From contig CM053327.1 of the NCBI GenBank assembly GCA_028583605.1, positions 17,533,629 to 17,597,628 of the forward strand: a DNA stretch of 64,000 nucleotides. The letters run 5' to 3'. This DNA comes from Dastarcus helophoroides (lineage: Eukaryota; Arthropoda; Insecta; Coleoptera; Bothrideridae). Of this stretch, positions 21,377-33,700 are shown piece by piece. The number at the start of each line of letters is the position of its first letter. The first letter of the stretch is position 1. The position numbers and the translations under genes are program-made. Below the pieces are notes generated by a model that ran no database searches, was not told the origin of the DNA, and saw only the letters and a program-made list of their open reading frames with translations.

Positions 21377-22560
21377 TATAAAAATTACCAATGTATGTCC
21401 AATTTTGTTTCCTAGTTAATGTTGTGTGTTTATAAGCAACTTTGGATATAAAGATCTTTAAGGTTTGGTGTAAATGTAGACATTTTTGCTTGTGACAAAC
21501 TTAAATTTTCATTTTATTAATGGATTTCTCAATAGTTGTTTGATTTATGAGTAAGAAAATTTAATTTGGATGTATGTGGCAAAAAACTTTCATCTCTTTG
21601 AAAATATGGCTTGATCAACGGATTGCAATCATTTGCTTTTAATATTGCAACCGTTGGTCTGTGGTTGAAGAAAATGCATTTTATAATTTTTTAAATTAAA
21701 TATGAATGAAATAAACTATTTTTCAAATAGGACTCTTAACAATCCTGTTGATGTACACAGTGTATTCCACTGAATGTGGAGTAATATGGGTATCTTCAAA
21801 ATTAATGGAAATACAAAATCTGTTCAGTGGGCAAAGTGGTACAGAATTTTCCACTAATTTCGAAAATTCCAATTTACACTAAAAATTTAAGAGCTGCCTA
21901 ATTAGAAAAACTTCGAGACTTTTTCTGAAATTTTGAACTTCATCTTGAATTTTGACTTTGGGAGCACAAAATTCTAGAAAATATTTTTTTTAATTTCAAA
22001 GTTGTTTTGATATTAAACTTAAAATGTTATTTAGAATCTTCAAATTTTTTCCTGAAATTTTAAATTTCTGTTGCCTCAAAAAATGTTTTCAGAAGTCTGC
22101 AATTTTCATTCATTTAAATGATTATTAAATATTTTCCAAACGTGGCTCTGTGAAACTAAAATGATTTTAGTGTGTAAACCTAGAAGTTTGATATTTTGTT
22201 TTTTTAATTTTTGACCCTAATTTCAAAATTTCCAGTAATCTCAACTTGAAAACTTTAATTATCTTTTCAAAATTTCGTATGTCCAATTTTTTTACATTAT
22301 AAGATAATTTTTCTTTAAAATTTACATTTTCATCCAAAAATTCGTCTTTAAAGTACGATTTTTTTTTAGGTTTTGACCTCAAAAAATTTACTATAAACAT
22401 GGAATTTCTAGTAATAAATTTTCTAATTTCAGAATCTTGATTTTTGTGAATTTTCAGAACTTCGAAATTTCCTCTCGAAACCTGAAAACTTTTATTTTCC
22501 AATAATTCTCATTTCTCTTTCATTTGGACCTTTTTCTAGAAATGTTGAGAATTTTTAACA
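21377..22560. repeat. Intergenic sequence with boundary fragment and short array
   Basis: 21785-21830 holds a partial copy of the array-boundary sequence (GGTATCTTCAAAATTAATGG). 21840-22520 is a decayed T-rich block of the GTCGAAATTTTG family. No gene supported; the minus frame 22167-22502 is low complexity. Confidence 0.5.
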
Positions 22561-22599
22561 TTGGAAATGTTTATGTTGAGATATGGGGTGAAGTTTCGG

Positions 22600-23008
22600 G
22601 TTTTCGTTCAAGCTTGAAAGAACACGGTGTCGCTCGCTCTGACATACTCGCCAGTCGAGCGCTCTCGGCGTCGAGAGACCGGCGTGAAAACTATGGAAAA
22701 ATGTTAAGTTTATAGTTCACCGCAGTGCACCATATTCGTTTAATCCAGTGACGCTTCATTGGATAAGGCTATCAGCTATGGATATTAAGAGTATGAAAAA
22801 TAGCAAAAAGTGTAAGACATATCGAGAGCGTAAAAAATGTTTACGAGAGATTGAAAATAGAGAATCTAGTGAGTTAAGTACGAAAACACCGCTAACAAAA
22901 ACTGAGCACAATAGGCGGTATCGTGAGCATGTAAAGATGCGCAAACTTAAAGGTTCTGAAGTTTACACGGGCTACCCAAGTCAGCGGCCCTTAACTGAGG
23001 GGTTTTAA
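22600..23008 (+). CDS. Small basic ORF of unknown function, possibly TE-derived
   Basis: A GC-richer leader (22620-22690) precedes an open frame from ATG 22748 to TAA 23008 (86 codons). The translated product is very basic: KKCKTYRERKKCLREIENRE followed by KTEHNRRYREHVKMRKLKG. Repeated RERK / RRYRE words resemble basic segments in TE-encoded insect proteins, but I cannot assign a family. An internal Met at 22778 is an alternative start. No introns or partners are visible, and there is no conserved neighbour. Confidence 0.3.
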
Positions 23009-23340
23009 TTCCATTATTATGCTGTAAACTCTTACCCTAAATCCAATTCACGTACTGTCTTGAAAACCTTGAAGTACTCAGTAAACGAATGTGGTAAAAT
23101 ATCTGCACTTATAATTTTTAGGGCTCAAATAAATGTAAATTACTTTTACAATAAAGTTGACAAATTTTTGCTTGTAGATTAAATATATTTAAATATTTCA
23201 TTGTTTTCGCTTTGTACTGAAATATTTCTTTCAAGAGCCATGAGCATAGATGCCTTAATAGTATTTTGATTTAAATTATTATTATTATTTCGTAGTCTAT
23301 TTGGTTATACGAGTATATTTTAATTTAAAAAATAATCTTT
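23009..23340. other. Gene-free AT-rich spacer
   Basis: Nothing recognised beyond a TTATTATTATTATT microsatellite near 23275. Confidence 0.4.
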
Positions 23341-24420
23341 CAGAAGAAACTTGGCTAATGGAAACTGTAAATTTAGAAAAGATAAACATTGCAGAAATAA
23401 CCTTAAAAATAGAAAAGAGTCGAAAGAAAAATATTTGAATATTCAAGTTTTCACTCGAAATCTCAAGTTGAATACTTCGATATTAAAAAAAAAATAGCTA
23501 AATAGGGCCAAAATTTTGAATTCAGAAAAGTTGCGAGAAAAAAAGTAAAAAAAATAGACAATTTTAGGAAAATATCCCAGGTTTTAAAAAAATTCATCAT
23601 GTTCTAAAATTTCAAAACATGTCAACATTTTGAGGTTAAAGATAAAATTTTGCAACTAAATTAAAATCATTTGAAAAAAATTAAAATCTTTCATTTAAAG
23701 TCAAGATTTTAAATAAATGACTTGTGTTCTTAAAAAAAATAGTCTAGATTAAATTTAAAACCTTAAAAATAAAAAACTAAAGCTTTAACACTGGTTGAAA
23801 CCTTTATTGGTGTTGGAAATAAGAGAAGAAAGTAAAGTTTGATTTTGGGATTTTAAAATTTGAGAAAACCCACCACTGATGATTTCATAAAAAAGGGGAT
23901 CTTAAATTTCGAAAAAAAAGTTGACATAAAATTTCGATAAAAATCTTGAGTTTTCGAGTTTATATATTTATAATTTTAAGAATTTTTTAGGCTGAAGTCA
24001 CAATTTCGAAAATAAGTCAAAATCTTTAGAAATATTTAGAATTTATTATTTAACATGAAAATTTTAAACAAAACGTAAATATTTATTGACAGTTTAAGAA
24101 AAATAAATGACATTTTGAAAGGTTGAGGAATTTTGTGAAAAAGTTATAATTTCAAGAAAATACTCTATATTTATTTTTTAATGCAATATCTTGGGTTAGA
24201 CTCGCAAGACCTATGTTCAAATTTTGAATCCGTTTGAAATCCAAAGTTTTAAGAAAAAACACAAGAATTGCAAGTTTAATGTAAAAATTTAAAAAATTGG
24301 AAATTGTGGAAGAAATTATTAAATTTCGGAAAAGCCCAAAATTTGTGTTTATAATTATTTTGAAAGCATAAGCGCATAATTTTGTAATTAAGAATAAAAA
24401 TAAGAGTAAAATAAATTTCT
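23340..24420 (+). repeat. Degenerate GTCGAAATTTTG array, decayed, plus orientation
   Basis: Scattered AAAAAGTTGA, AATTTCGAAAAAAAAG words. Ends directly against the TE fragment at 24430. Confidence 0.55.
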
Positions 24421-24429
24421 AGACGATTT

Positions 24430-24594
24430 TCTTTAATTTAGAAAATTTTAACCTCTCTGGATAAATAAGACATCAAAATGACCCTTGATGGATCAACCAA
24501 AATAATCAATAAGTAATCGAATGCAGGGTTCGCTACGTTCTCTTCTAAAAACTTAGAGCACACTTGATGACTTTTTCATTTGAACATCCGATAA
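24430..24594. mobile_element. Fragment of the TTCAATTGAACACCC family
   Basis: GAAAATTTTAACCTCTCTGG and ACTTGATGACTTTTTCATTT followed by GAACATCCGATA match the right half of 9171-9540. Confidence 0.55.
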
Positions 24595-27400
24595 AATTTT
24601 AACTGAAATAAATTGAAATTTACTAATTCAATCAGACTCACTCTGTCATTATTAAACGGCTTGAGATAATTAAATACCATATCTGTTGCTAATTTAAAGC
24701 CCTCATCGCTTCCCATTTTTGTTTTTAGATTCATTTAAGTGGTCAGTTCATTATGATAAGCGTATTTTTGATGTTAAGAAATTTCATTATCTTTGCGATT
24801 CTGTGGAAAGAGATTCAAGTGACGTTATTGAATCATTGTCATTATCAGCTAATTATTATTATTAATTAATTATGCAATAGAGTTGCTGCAAGACCGCTTT
24901 AAAATAAAAGAACAGGTCACAACCGTCCTAAACATTTTTTAATGTACAAGAACCACACAACCCGGTCTAAGACAACTATTTAACTGTAATAAAAGTTTTA
25001 GAGCTTTCGGCAAAAAAGGAAATTACTTTTATTTATTATTTCCATAAGAGCGGAAAAATTAAACGATCATGCAAAGCGAAAATGGCAATCAGTGCAACCA
25101 GTACAGCTCTAGTTTTAATTAGAAATAGGTGCAGTAACTTTAAACAATGTCCAGCATTGTTAAATCCAGGGTGTCAAGCGAACATCATTTCTTCAGCATT
25201 AGTTAAAAAATTGTAATTTTCTTTAAAAGAGTTTAAAGTAATGTAACATATGAATCAAATCACATCTAAACGAATTCACGTGTGATCTGTAATATGATAA
25301 ACAAAATCACAGACCCAACCTCAATTTTTAAGATTGATAAATTTACCTTTCAACTGCTCTCTAATGTTTTTTTTCGATTATCCTGATTTCAATGCGAAAT
25401 AATCTAAATAGATTTATTAACTGAAACAAGATTATTTTGGGAGTAGTTAGAAATTCCATTGAAATCAGAAAAAATTAACTTCATTTTCAAGAAACCAAAT
25501 TGGGTTGAATGCAGCTGGTCATTTAAAAGTCCATTCAAAGAAACAAAAATATGACATGCAATTCAAAGACCATAAATTCTTGTCAGGAAGAACAATTACA
25601 TGACCGGGGCAATAAATGTTAGGATCAAGAGGAAACTGAAAACAAAATAGTTTTATCCCAAGAAGGAAAGGCCAGGAATAACACTTTTAAGACAATTACT
25701 ACTTACGAGCACCTGTGGTCTATTCATTGTAATGTTGCCTTTCAAAAAGGAAAGAAGGCACATTCAGTGTCAATAAAATGATTCTTAAACTTGGAAAAAA
25801 TGGGAATGACAGAATACCTACAAACCACTTGTCGGAATGACAAATTTCTGAAATGTACTACTTATCCAACCAAAGGGTTCAAACAAACTGTGAAGGGCCA
25901 TAAAATTCATGTGGTGTAAGACACATCTGGAAACACTTTCAACATAGTCAGCCTGAACGACATTTAAAAAAAAATAAAAACTAAACGTAATACGTATTGT
26001 TGTAAATCAATACATATTTTATGTAATTATTATTATTTACTACTTCGAAGATACATAGATAATTGTCCTGGCGAATTTCAAGGGGTGTCGGATAACACAA
26101 GGGTCGACGTCACTAATATTCTAGCCTTAATAATCTAAATAAATAAAGGTTTCATATTTCAACACGATCGGTAAAGAGGTCATGAAATTATTAATTAAAT
26201 TATTTTTTATAACAACTTAGAAAGTCTGCAATTCGAAAAGTAAGCATTTTTCATTTTTTTTTGTAATTCGTATTTATTTATTACTCCGAATCAACCTCCA
26301 AGCGTTGTGCTTGAAATTTGTAAATACCCTGTATAACCTTGTATGTTAAATAAAGTGTTAATTATGTTTCCATTTGGTGTTATCATTTCCAATGTCTCCG
26401 TTGATTGCAAGGATTGCGAAGTCTGTGAATTTTTTTACATAAATATAGATTTTTTCCTAAAATTTCGATTTTATTCAAACTTGTGATTTTTTAAAAGAAA
26501 TTCAGATTTTTTCTTTAGATGTCAGGGTCAAAATATCTTAAAAATAAACACCGAATTGCAGTTTTATCAGGAAATGCATAAAGCCCAACTTTACACATAA
26601 AACTGGTTATATCTTAGATAATGCATCAAATAGGAGGCAATATAGCTTTTTAACGGAACTAAATTTTCCCCAAAAATTACAACCTACACTTATTCGAAAA
26701 GGTTCATTGCCATCTACCCTACTTAAAAGCATGATAGGGTTGCACTTTTTAAGAAAAAAAGGGGAAGCTTTATACGATGATATATTTACTACATTTTATA
26801 ATTTCATTTCACAGAAATGTGCTCTTTGTTCAAATAATATAATTTGGACATCACCATCAAATTTATTTATTTTTGAACTGTCATTGTACAAGAACTATAA
26901 AATCATTGCAGGCATTCAATAGTGCCAGATAGCCGACATGCTAGAAACTACACAAATTTAACTGTTTTCCTGCACTTTTGGTTTTACCAACAATTTTATA
27001 CTTTTTTTTTAAGTTTACATATTTAAATGCTCCTAAAACTCGTTGTAAACTGTTATGAAAATATTTGTTCTTCCAAAGTTTTCCTAAGCTTGGGGTAGGC
27101 GATAAATAAACACAACATAAAAATTATAATTATATTTCGCAGTAATATTTACATTGATATTTGCAGAATGAAATATTTTATGATTGATTATAAATAACAA
27201 TAGACTTATGAGATATTTAAAATAAAAAATTTGCTAACTATTAATATGTCCTATATTTGATAGCTGTTTTACACACCTCCATAAGTATTCTTAGAGGAAA
27301 CAATAAAAAATTATACACATTAACAGTTTATGTACACACAACCAGAACCAAAGTCAATTTGGTATTTCAAAAATGTGCCGCTTGTTAAGTAATTTCGTCA
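24595..27400. other. Gene-free region downstream of Doa
   Basis: 2.8 kb without a supported gene. Contains an AATTATTATTATTAATTAATTA microsatellite near 24850 and AT-rich unique-looking sequence. The frame at 26707-26922 has no recognisable motif. Confidence 0.35.
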
Positions 27401-27407
27401 GAAGAAA

Positions 27408-27413
27408 TTTATT
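27408..27413 (-). terminator. Doa polyadenylation signal
   Basis: AATAAA on the minus strand about 105 bases past the Doa stop codon. Confidence 0.5.
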
Positions 27414-27518
27414 GTCAGATATCTATTTGCACAGTACATGTTAAACAAAAAAAGATCATGATGAGAGAAGAAAGGATGGAATATAGGACCACAGTTAAAA
27501 TAAATAAGTAATCACTTT

Positions 27519-27716
27519 TCATCGAGACATAGACGAACTTCTTTTGGTGTCTCCTGCTCCATGTTCACCCAATCTCTGGTGATTCGGAATTTTATCAAAG
27601 AAGGGATGCGATAGTGCTTCCTTTAAGGTTATCCGTTGCGAAGGTTCATATTCAAGCATTTTAAATATTAAATCAAATAAAAGATTATGATCAGGATCAT
27701 CATACTGCTTATACCT
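27519..27716 (-). CDS. Doa: Doa last coding exon
   Basis: Encodes [20 protein letters not shown], then [20 protein letters not shown], typical CLK C-lobe end, then a short tail [11 protein letters not shown] and stop TGA. Acceptor TTGTTGCAG. Confidence 0.95.
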   Translation of the reverse strand, partial: RYKQYDDPDHNLLFDLIFKMLEYEPSQRITLKEALSHPFFDKIPNHQRLGEHGAGDTKRSSSMSR

Positions 27717-30700
27717 CTGCAACAAAAACCAATGTCAATAAATTTGTTTGGTGTTTAATCCTAAATATTTACCGCTAGAGGTTTGCAATTATCACGAACA
27801 TATCTGCCAGCAGAACTTTTTTCATCCCACTCGAGCTTTCCTCTATAAAAATACTTGGTTTTTGTTTTCCTTGCCATTCTATAAACGGTTGGTTGAGTTT
27901 AGTCATATGTCATATGGAATCTTGATGTAATTAGCAAATCACATTTCATACATACCTAATCGGAATTTCTCCAAGAATGCGTTGCATCATTGCCAGATGC
28001 TCCCTGTTATCATGTGTTTGGAAAAGAGTGATTCCCAGGTACAATTCGAACAAGATGCATCCTATCGACCATACATCACATGGCTGCTCCCATCCTAATT
28101 CTGAAAAGATTACACAGTCATTGGAAAAAAATAAGAACTTTGTATTGTTTTAGGCTGCAGTACAATTCTCAAGATAATTAATTGATGAAGATTTAAAAAA
28201 ATCCTTAGCATCACAGTTAGATTTAGCAATTTTAGTCAACATTTATACAGGATGGCGACTTTAACTAATAAGCATTCCATCAATGAAACTGTGTATTTCT
28301 ACTCTCTTGCGTAAAGAAGGATTATTAAATTAAAATAACCTATAGAAGTTTATTAATTTCTAGAAACAGTAACTTTTTGTGAAAAAAAATATGGTCTTAA
28401 AAAAATGGGACAGTCGTTGGTGATGTCCCAAACTCAAGAAACTGTTCTGGTACAAATTGGAGATTTTTAGATCAGCAGTACTCAATCTTTTTCGGGCCGC
28501 AGTTAAGGGGAGGCTAACCTGGTGTAATTTCGCAAAAATTTGTGAAAAAATGTCATTAATAGAAACTAAAAATAAGTTAAGAATAAAATAACCAAAACAT
28601 TATTGCATTTCTAAATAAATAGCTCCTAAACTAGTGGCGTATGGTGCATTTTACCATACCGGGTGTTTTTTTTTTAGTTGGGAGGTTACCTTTATATGGA
28701 ATACTACTCATTATAAAGGCAAACTGATTTTGTCGATGGGACTAATCGGGGTTAAACTATCTTCTAAAAATATTTTCAACTTCCCCGCCACTACCGATTA
28801 TACCGGAAGTAGACACCAACTTTCTTATTTTAAATGGCAACCCACAAATTTTATGTTTTATTTGGATTTTACGTAAAAAAATAAGGTGATTTTATGTATA
28901 CATGTTTATCGCTACCTTTGATTGTTTTAGAGATATTTCAATTTTTCGAAAAAAAAAAGTGACAGAAAAGAAGGTTATTTTGACTCTGCATCTTTTTTAT
29001 TATTTGCAGTAAAAACATGAAATTTGGGTTGAAGTCAGGAAATATTATAAGGACTATAATAACGTAAACAGATTTTACATTTATTATACATAGTGATGGA
29101 AAATTTATAATCTTTGCTGTTTTTGTTTTATTAAAAAAAACTCTGTTTTTTTAAATGGGAACTATATGTTTTTTAATCATTTTTGAATTCTTTACATAAA
29201 AAGAAGAAAAAAGTTATATTCCTTATTTTTTAAAATTTTGTGCCGGTTACAGAGGTATTTTACATAAATTTCAAAATAAAAAAAATCAACCATTTCTTGT
29301 TTGTTCAAATAGGAAACAAAAATAATTGACAAAAAAATTTACATCAAGAACAAGGGCGATCTTCTCTTTCAATACATTTAAAGACATATTTTAAGATTTC
29401 GAATTGAGTAACGTTTTTAAGCACATCCGTTTGTTCCTAGCAATATGCTTGTCATGCAGTGGTAAAAAAAATTACTAAAAAATTTCCATTTTGATTTTCA
29501 TTGTAAAATTTAAGGCTTAAAAATCCTGAGTTCTAATCTAACAGCATAACAGTTAAAGGACGAATTTTCTTGAACATTTGTTGTTGATTTTGATTACTCC
29601 AAAAATGAGAAGTCTGTTTAACAAACCATTTTTACAAAACTTACATTCGTGGCTACCTAAATATTTTTCAGTAAGTATTCTAACAATTAGCCAAAAACTT
29701 ATTCGTCTTGTGCGGTTATCTTTTAAATGTTATTTAGCCTAAATTTTTTAAGCCTTGTGGTTGTGTTTTTTTTGAAAATTTTGTTGACTACTACCAAGTT
29801 GCTACTAAAAACTTTTCCATTTTGCATTATATCTCTGTAACGGTGCAGAATTTTAAAAAATTAGTCATATAACTTTTTTCTTCTTTTTACTTAAGGAATT
29901 CAAAAATGTTTAAAAAACACATAGTTCCTATTTAAAAAAACAGAGTTTTTTTGAATAAAACAAAAACAATAAAGATCACAAAATTTCCATCACCCTATGT
30001 AATAAATGTAAAACTTGATTACGTTATTATAGTCTCCATAATATTCTATGACTTTAATCCAAATTTCATGTTTTTATTGCAAATAATAAAAAAGATACAA
30101 AGAGTCAAAATAACCCTCTTTTCTGTCAGTTTTTTCCGAAAAATTGAAATATCTTAAAAACTACCAAAGATAGCAATAAACATGTATACATAAACTCATC
30201 TTATTTTTCTACGTAGAATTTAAATAAAATATAAAATTTGGGGGTTGCTTTTTAAAATAAGAAAGTTGATGTCTACTTCCGGTATAACCGGAAGTGGGAG
30301 GAAGTTGAAAATATTTTTGAAAGATAGTTTAGTTCCGATTAGCCATATCGACAAAATCAGTTTACCTTTATAATGAGTGATACTCCATATAAAGGTAACC
30401 TCGCAACTAAAAAAAAACACCCGGTATAAATGGGGATGCTAATCAGCAAAGAAACAATAAGATTTTTTTTAATTCGAAGTTGAAACCCCCCCAAGCGGTA
30501 AACTAAATTTTGCTTTCAATTGTAGTGCATTCAAAAAACACCATTTTTTGTGTTGAAAAATAAAAACAGACTTTCTTATAGTTAAGGAGTATTGTACTTG
30601 ATTTCTGAAATCTATGTTAACCAGTCGAAATTTGGACGTTAAAGTCAGAGTTTCATTATTAAGGTTGAAATTTCCAGAAAAGTCGAAATTCCAACTTTAA

Positions 30701-33700
30701 TATCAAAATATTACGAAAAGAATTTTTATGTTTAAAGCTGAGAAATTTATTTTAAGAAAATCCCAAATTTCAAATTTTGAACTCAGCATTTTGAGAAAAA
30801 TATTCAAATTTTGGGCCAATTATAAAAAACAAATTTCCCGTAAAATATTGCAGAACTCTTTTTTATATGTAATTTCTCAGAAACCTGAAAGTTACAGTTG
30901 CCAACCCTAAGGGAAAGATAGGGACAGAACTAAAGATTGTCTGAAGATAAAAATGAGGCTCTTACCTAAAATTACTTCAGGTGCTCTGTAGTGCCTAGTT
31001 GAAACGATTGTACTGTGATGTTCATGATCAAAGGTAGCACTTCCAAAGTCTATCAACCTCACATCAGTCCGCTTCACTCGCTTAACTTCCCTTCGCTAAA
31101 AATATCATTTTAATTATACATTTTATTTTCAAAATTATAAATACCTACCTTTTTACTATTATAGACTAGCTCGTAGTCTGAATCAACAAACAAAATATTT
31201 TCCGGCTTGAGATCAGTGTGGGTGAGCTTATTATCGTGCAGAAACTTGACGGAATAGCTCAACTGATATCCAATATGTCGCACTTGATCAAGTGGATACG
31301 GCTGATAATTGTTGTCTTTCTATAAATGTCCAAAAGAAAACAAAAATGAGTTATATATAGAAGATCGTTAAATATTGCGGTATATTTAACGGAGAAAATA
31401 TTTATTGAGAGTATTATTTCAAGGGATTATTTTTATTTCACGCGAAATTAGAACACTAGTCGAGATTCTATAAATAATTCGACTACATACATCTTATTCA
31501 GTTCAAGGCGTTATTCTAAGATATGGAATTTGTGCATATGGAACTTACCAAAAAGTCAAAGACGCTCAATCCTAACATTTCGAACGCTATGCACATGTGG
31601 CCATGATAATCAAACCAATCTAGCATTTTCACACACAAACTGAAAGGAAAATAATTAGAGCCACACTAAATATTCAAATAATTTATACTTACTGGACACA
31701 ATCAGGATCTTTATCAGCTAACTTTTCTAAGACATTTATTTCAAGTTTTGCTGCCTCTCTGTACTTCTCTACGTTTTTTATAATCTTGAGGGCCATAGAG
31801 TGATCCCTGTAACAACATAAATAGTAATAATAACACGGTGATGTCATTAATAAAAATTAGGACTACAATTTTAACACTTTCACACTTTATTTGATAAACG
31901 CCCAAAATGTTCTTTTTGTAAAGGGTAATTAATTTGCATGAAAATTTATGATCGAATTTCTAAGTCAAAATATGAAAACGCTTCGTTTTCGACATATATG
32001 TTAAGATTTCTTTTAAACATATTTTTTATCGTTCTAGAAAAAAATGTGTCATGATATTAATTTGTAGCTTTTGTTCTTGTATCTTATGGCTTAGGTTGCC
32101 CCCATATTTTAGACTAGGTTTCCGAATCTTCGAATCAGGAAATCGGATTCGTGCACCCGAATGACCCGTTCTTATGAAACTTAAAACCTAATTAGGAACC
32201 AGTGCGTGTGCCTTATTGTAGACCTTATTGTAATTGATCAAGCAATTTTATTAATAATCTTATCTATCCGAATATCTATGGTTAGTGAGACGTCTTATTT
32301 TATTTTTTTGAGAGATGTTTTTTTATTTGAAATAATTAAAAACTAGAAAAAATGTATTTATAACATTAAAAAATAAGAAAAAAATGACGTGATTATTAAA
32401 AAAAAATTGAATTTTCAATTTTCAAGTTTGAACTCAAATAAGATAAATGGTCAAATTTTGAGAAGAATTCAGATGTTATAAATTAAATTAATCCGAAATT
32501 TCGATTTCATAATTGACATTTTAGACATAAGATTAACCTGGAAAACTAAAAAAAATCAAGTGAAAGGCGAAAATGGGAAATTTCCGGATTGAAGTCCAAA
32601 TTTTTAAAATTTGATATCTACATTTAAAAATCCCGCAAAAAAGTCAAAATATTCCGTCCAATTCGAAATTTTGGGCAAAACAGGTAAAAGTTAAAAATAA
32701 TCAATTTAGATTTTGAAAAGCCGAAGAAACCAACAATTTGAAACGTTTTAAGATTGAAATCGAAATTTTAGAAAAAAACATTAATGTTGAAACTTACTTT
32801 TTAAAAAATGTACGGATTATTGATAAAAAATTAAAAATTTTCAGGAATCCGAGTTTAAAGTTTAAATTTCTAAAAACGGGCGTAATATTGACAAATGCAA
32901 CTACTGGTAATTCACAATAAGGTTATTTCGAACTCAAATTCAAAATTTCTCTCAAAATAACTATAATATAAAAAAATGTTTAAGAAACCTTTATACTAAA
33001 CCCATTTTAAGAAAGGAAAAAAATTCAAACTTGAAATTTCTAAAAATAAATCGAAATTATTAATCAGAAACGGAAATTTTAGGAGAAAAAATGAAAAGAG
33101 TAGACATTTATTAAGACAAATTATCGGTTAACTCGAGTTTCAAATTGAAATTTTGAAAAGAAGTCTTAATGTCTAAAAAATAATTAGTAATTCCCCAAAA
33201 CAATTTTTTCAACTAAAACTCAAAATTTCTAGATTTAAACTGAAATTATTACAGAACTCCACACTTATACAAAGAAAATAGATTAACCCTTTCGCGCCGA
33301 AGACCGTACATTCCCATGTTAAAAAAATGTGACAAATAGTCGCAGACTGTATTTATCTGAATTATATTTGTAATTTAGGATAATATTCTTGTAGAGACAC
33401 CGATTATCGTACTTTTCCGGTAAATGTATGCTATAACGACGAAGACCATACGATTCCGTAAAGCTCGAAAACTGCCCGCCTTATGGGCATACTTAAAAAT
33501 AGGAAAATAGCACGTCGCTAAAGGATTCAATAGAAAATTTTACGAAAGATATATTATATAACTTAAAATTGTAAATTAGAAAGTTTTAAAAAGAAACCAA
33601 CAATTAGAGAAAAATTAAAAAATAAACAAAAAACTTGAAAACAAAGATCTGTAGCTCGAGTTACGTCAAAATTTTTAAAAATGGTTGTAATCTAGACAAC

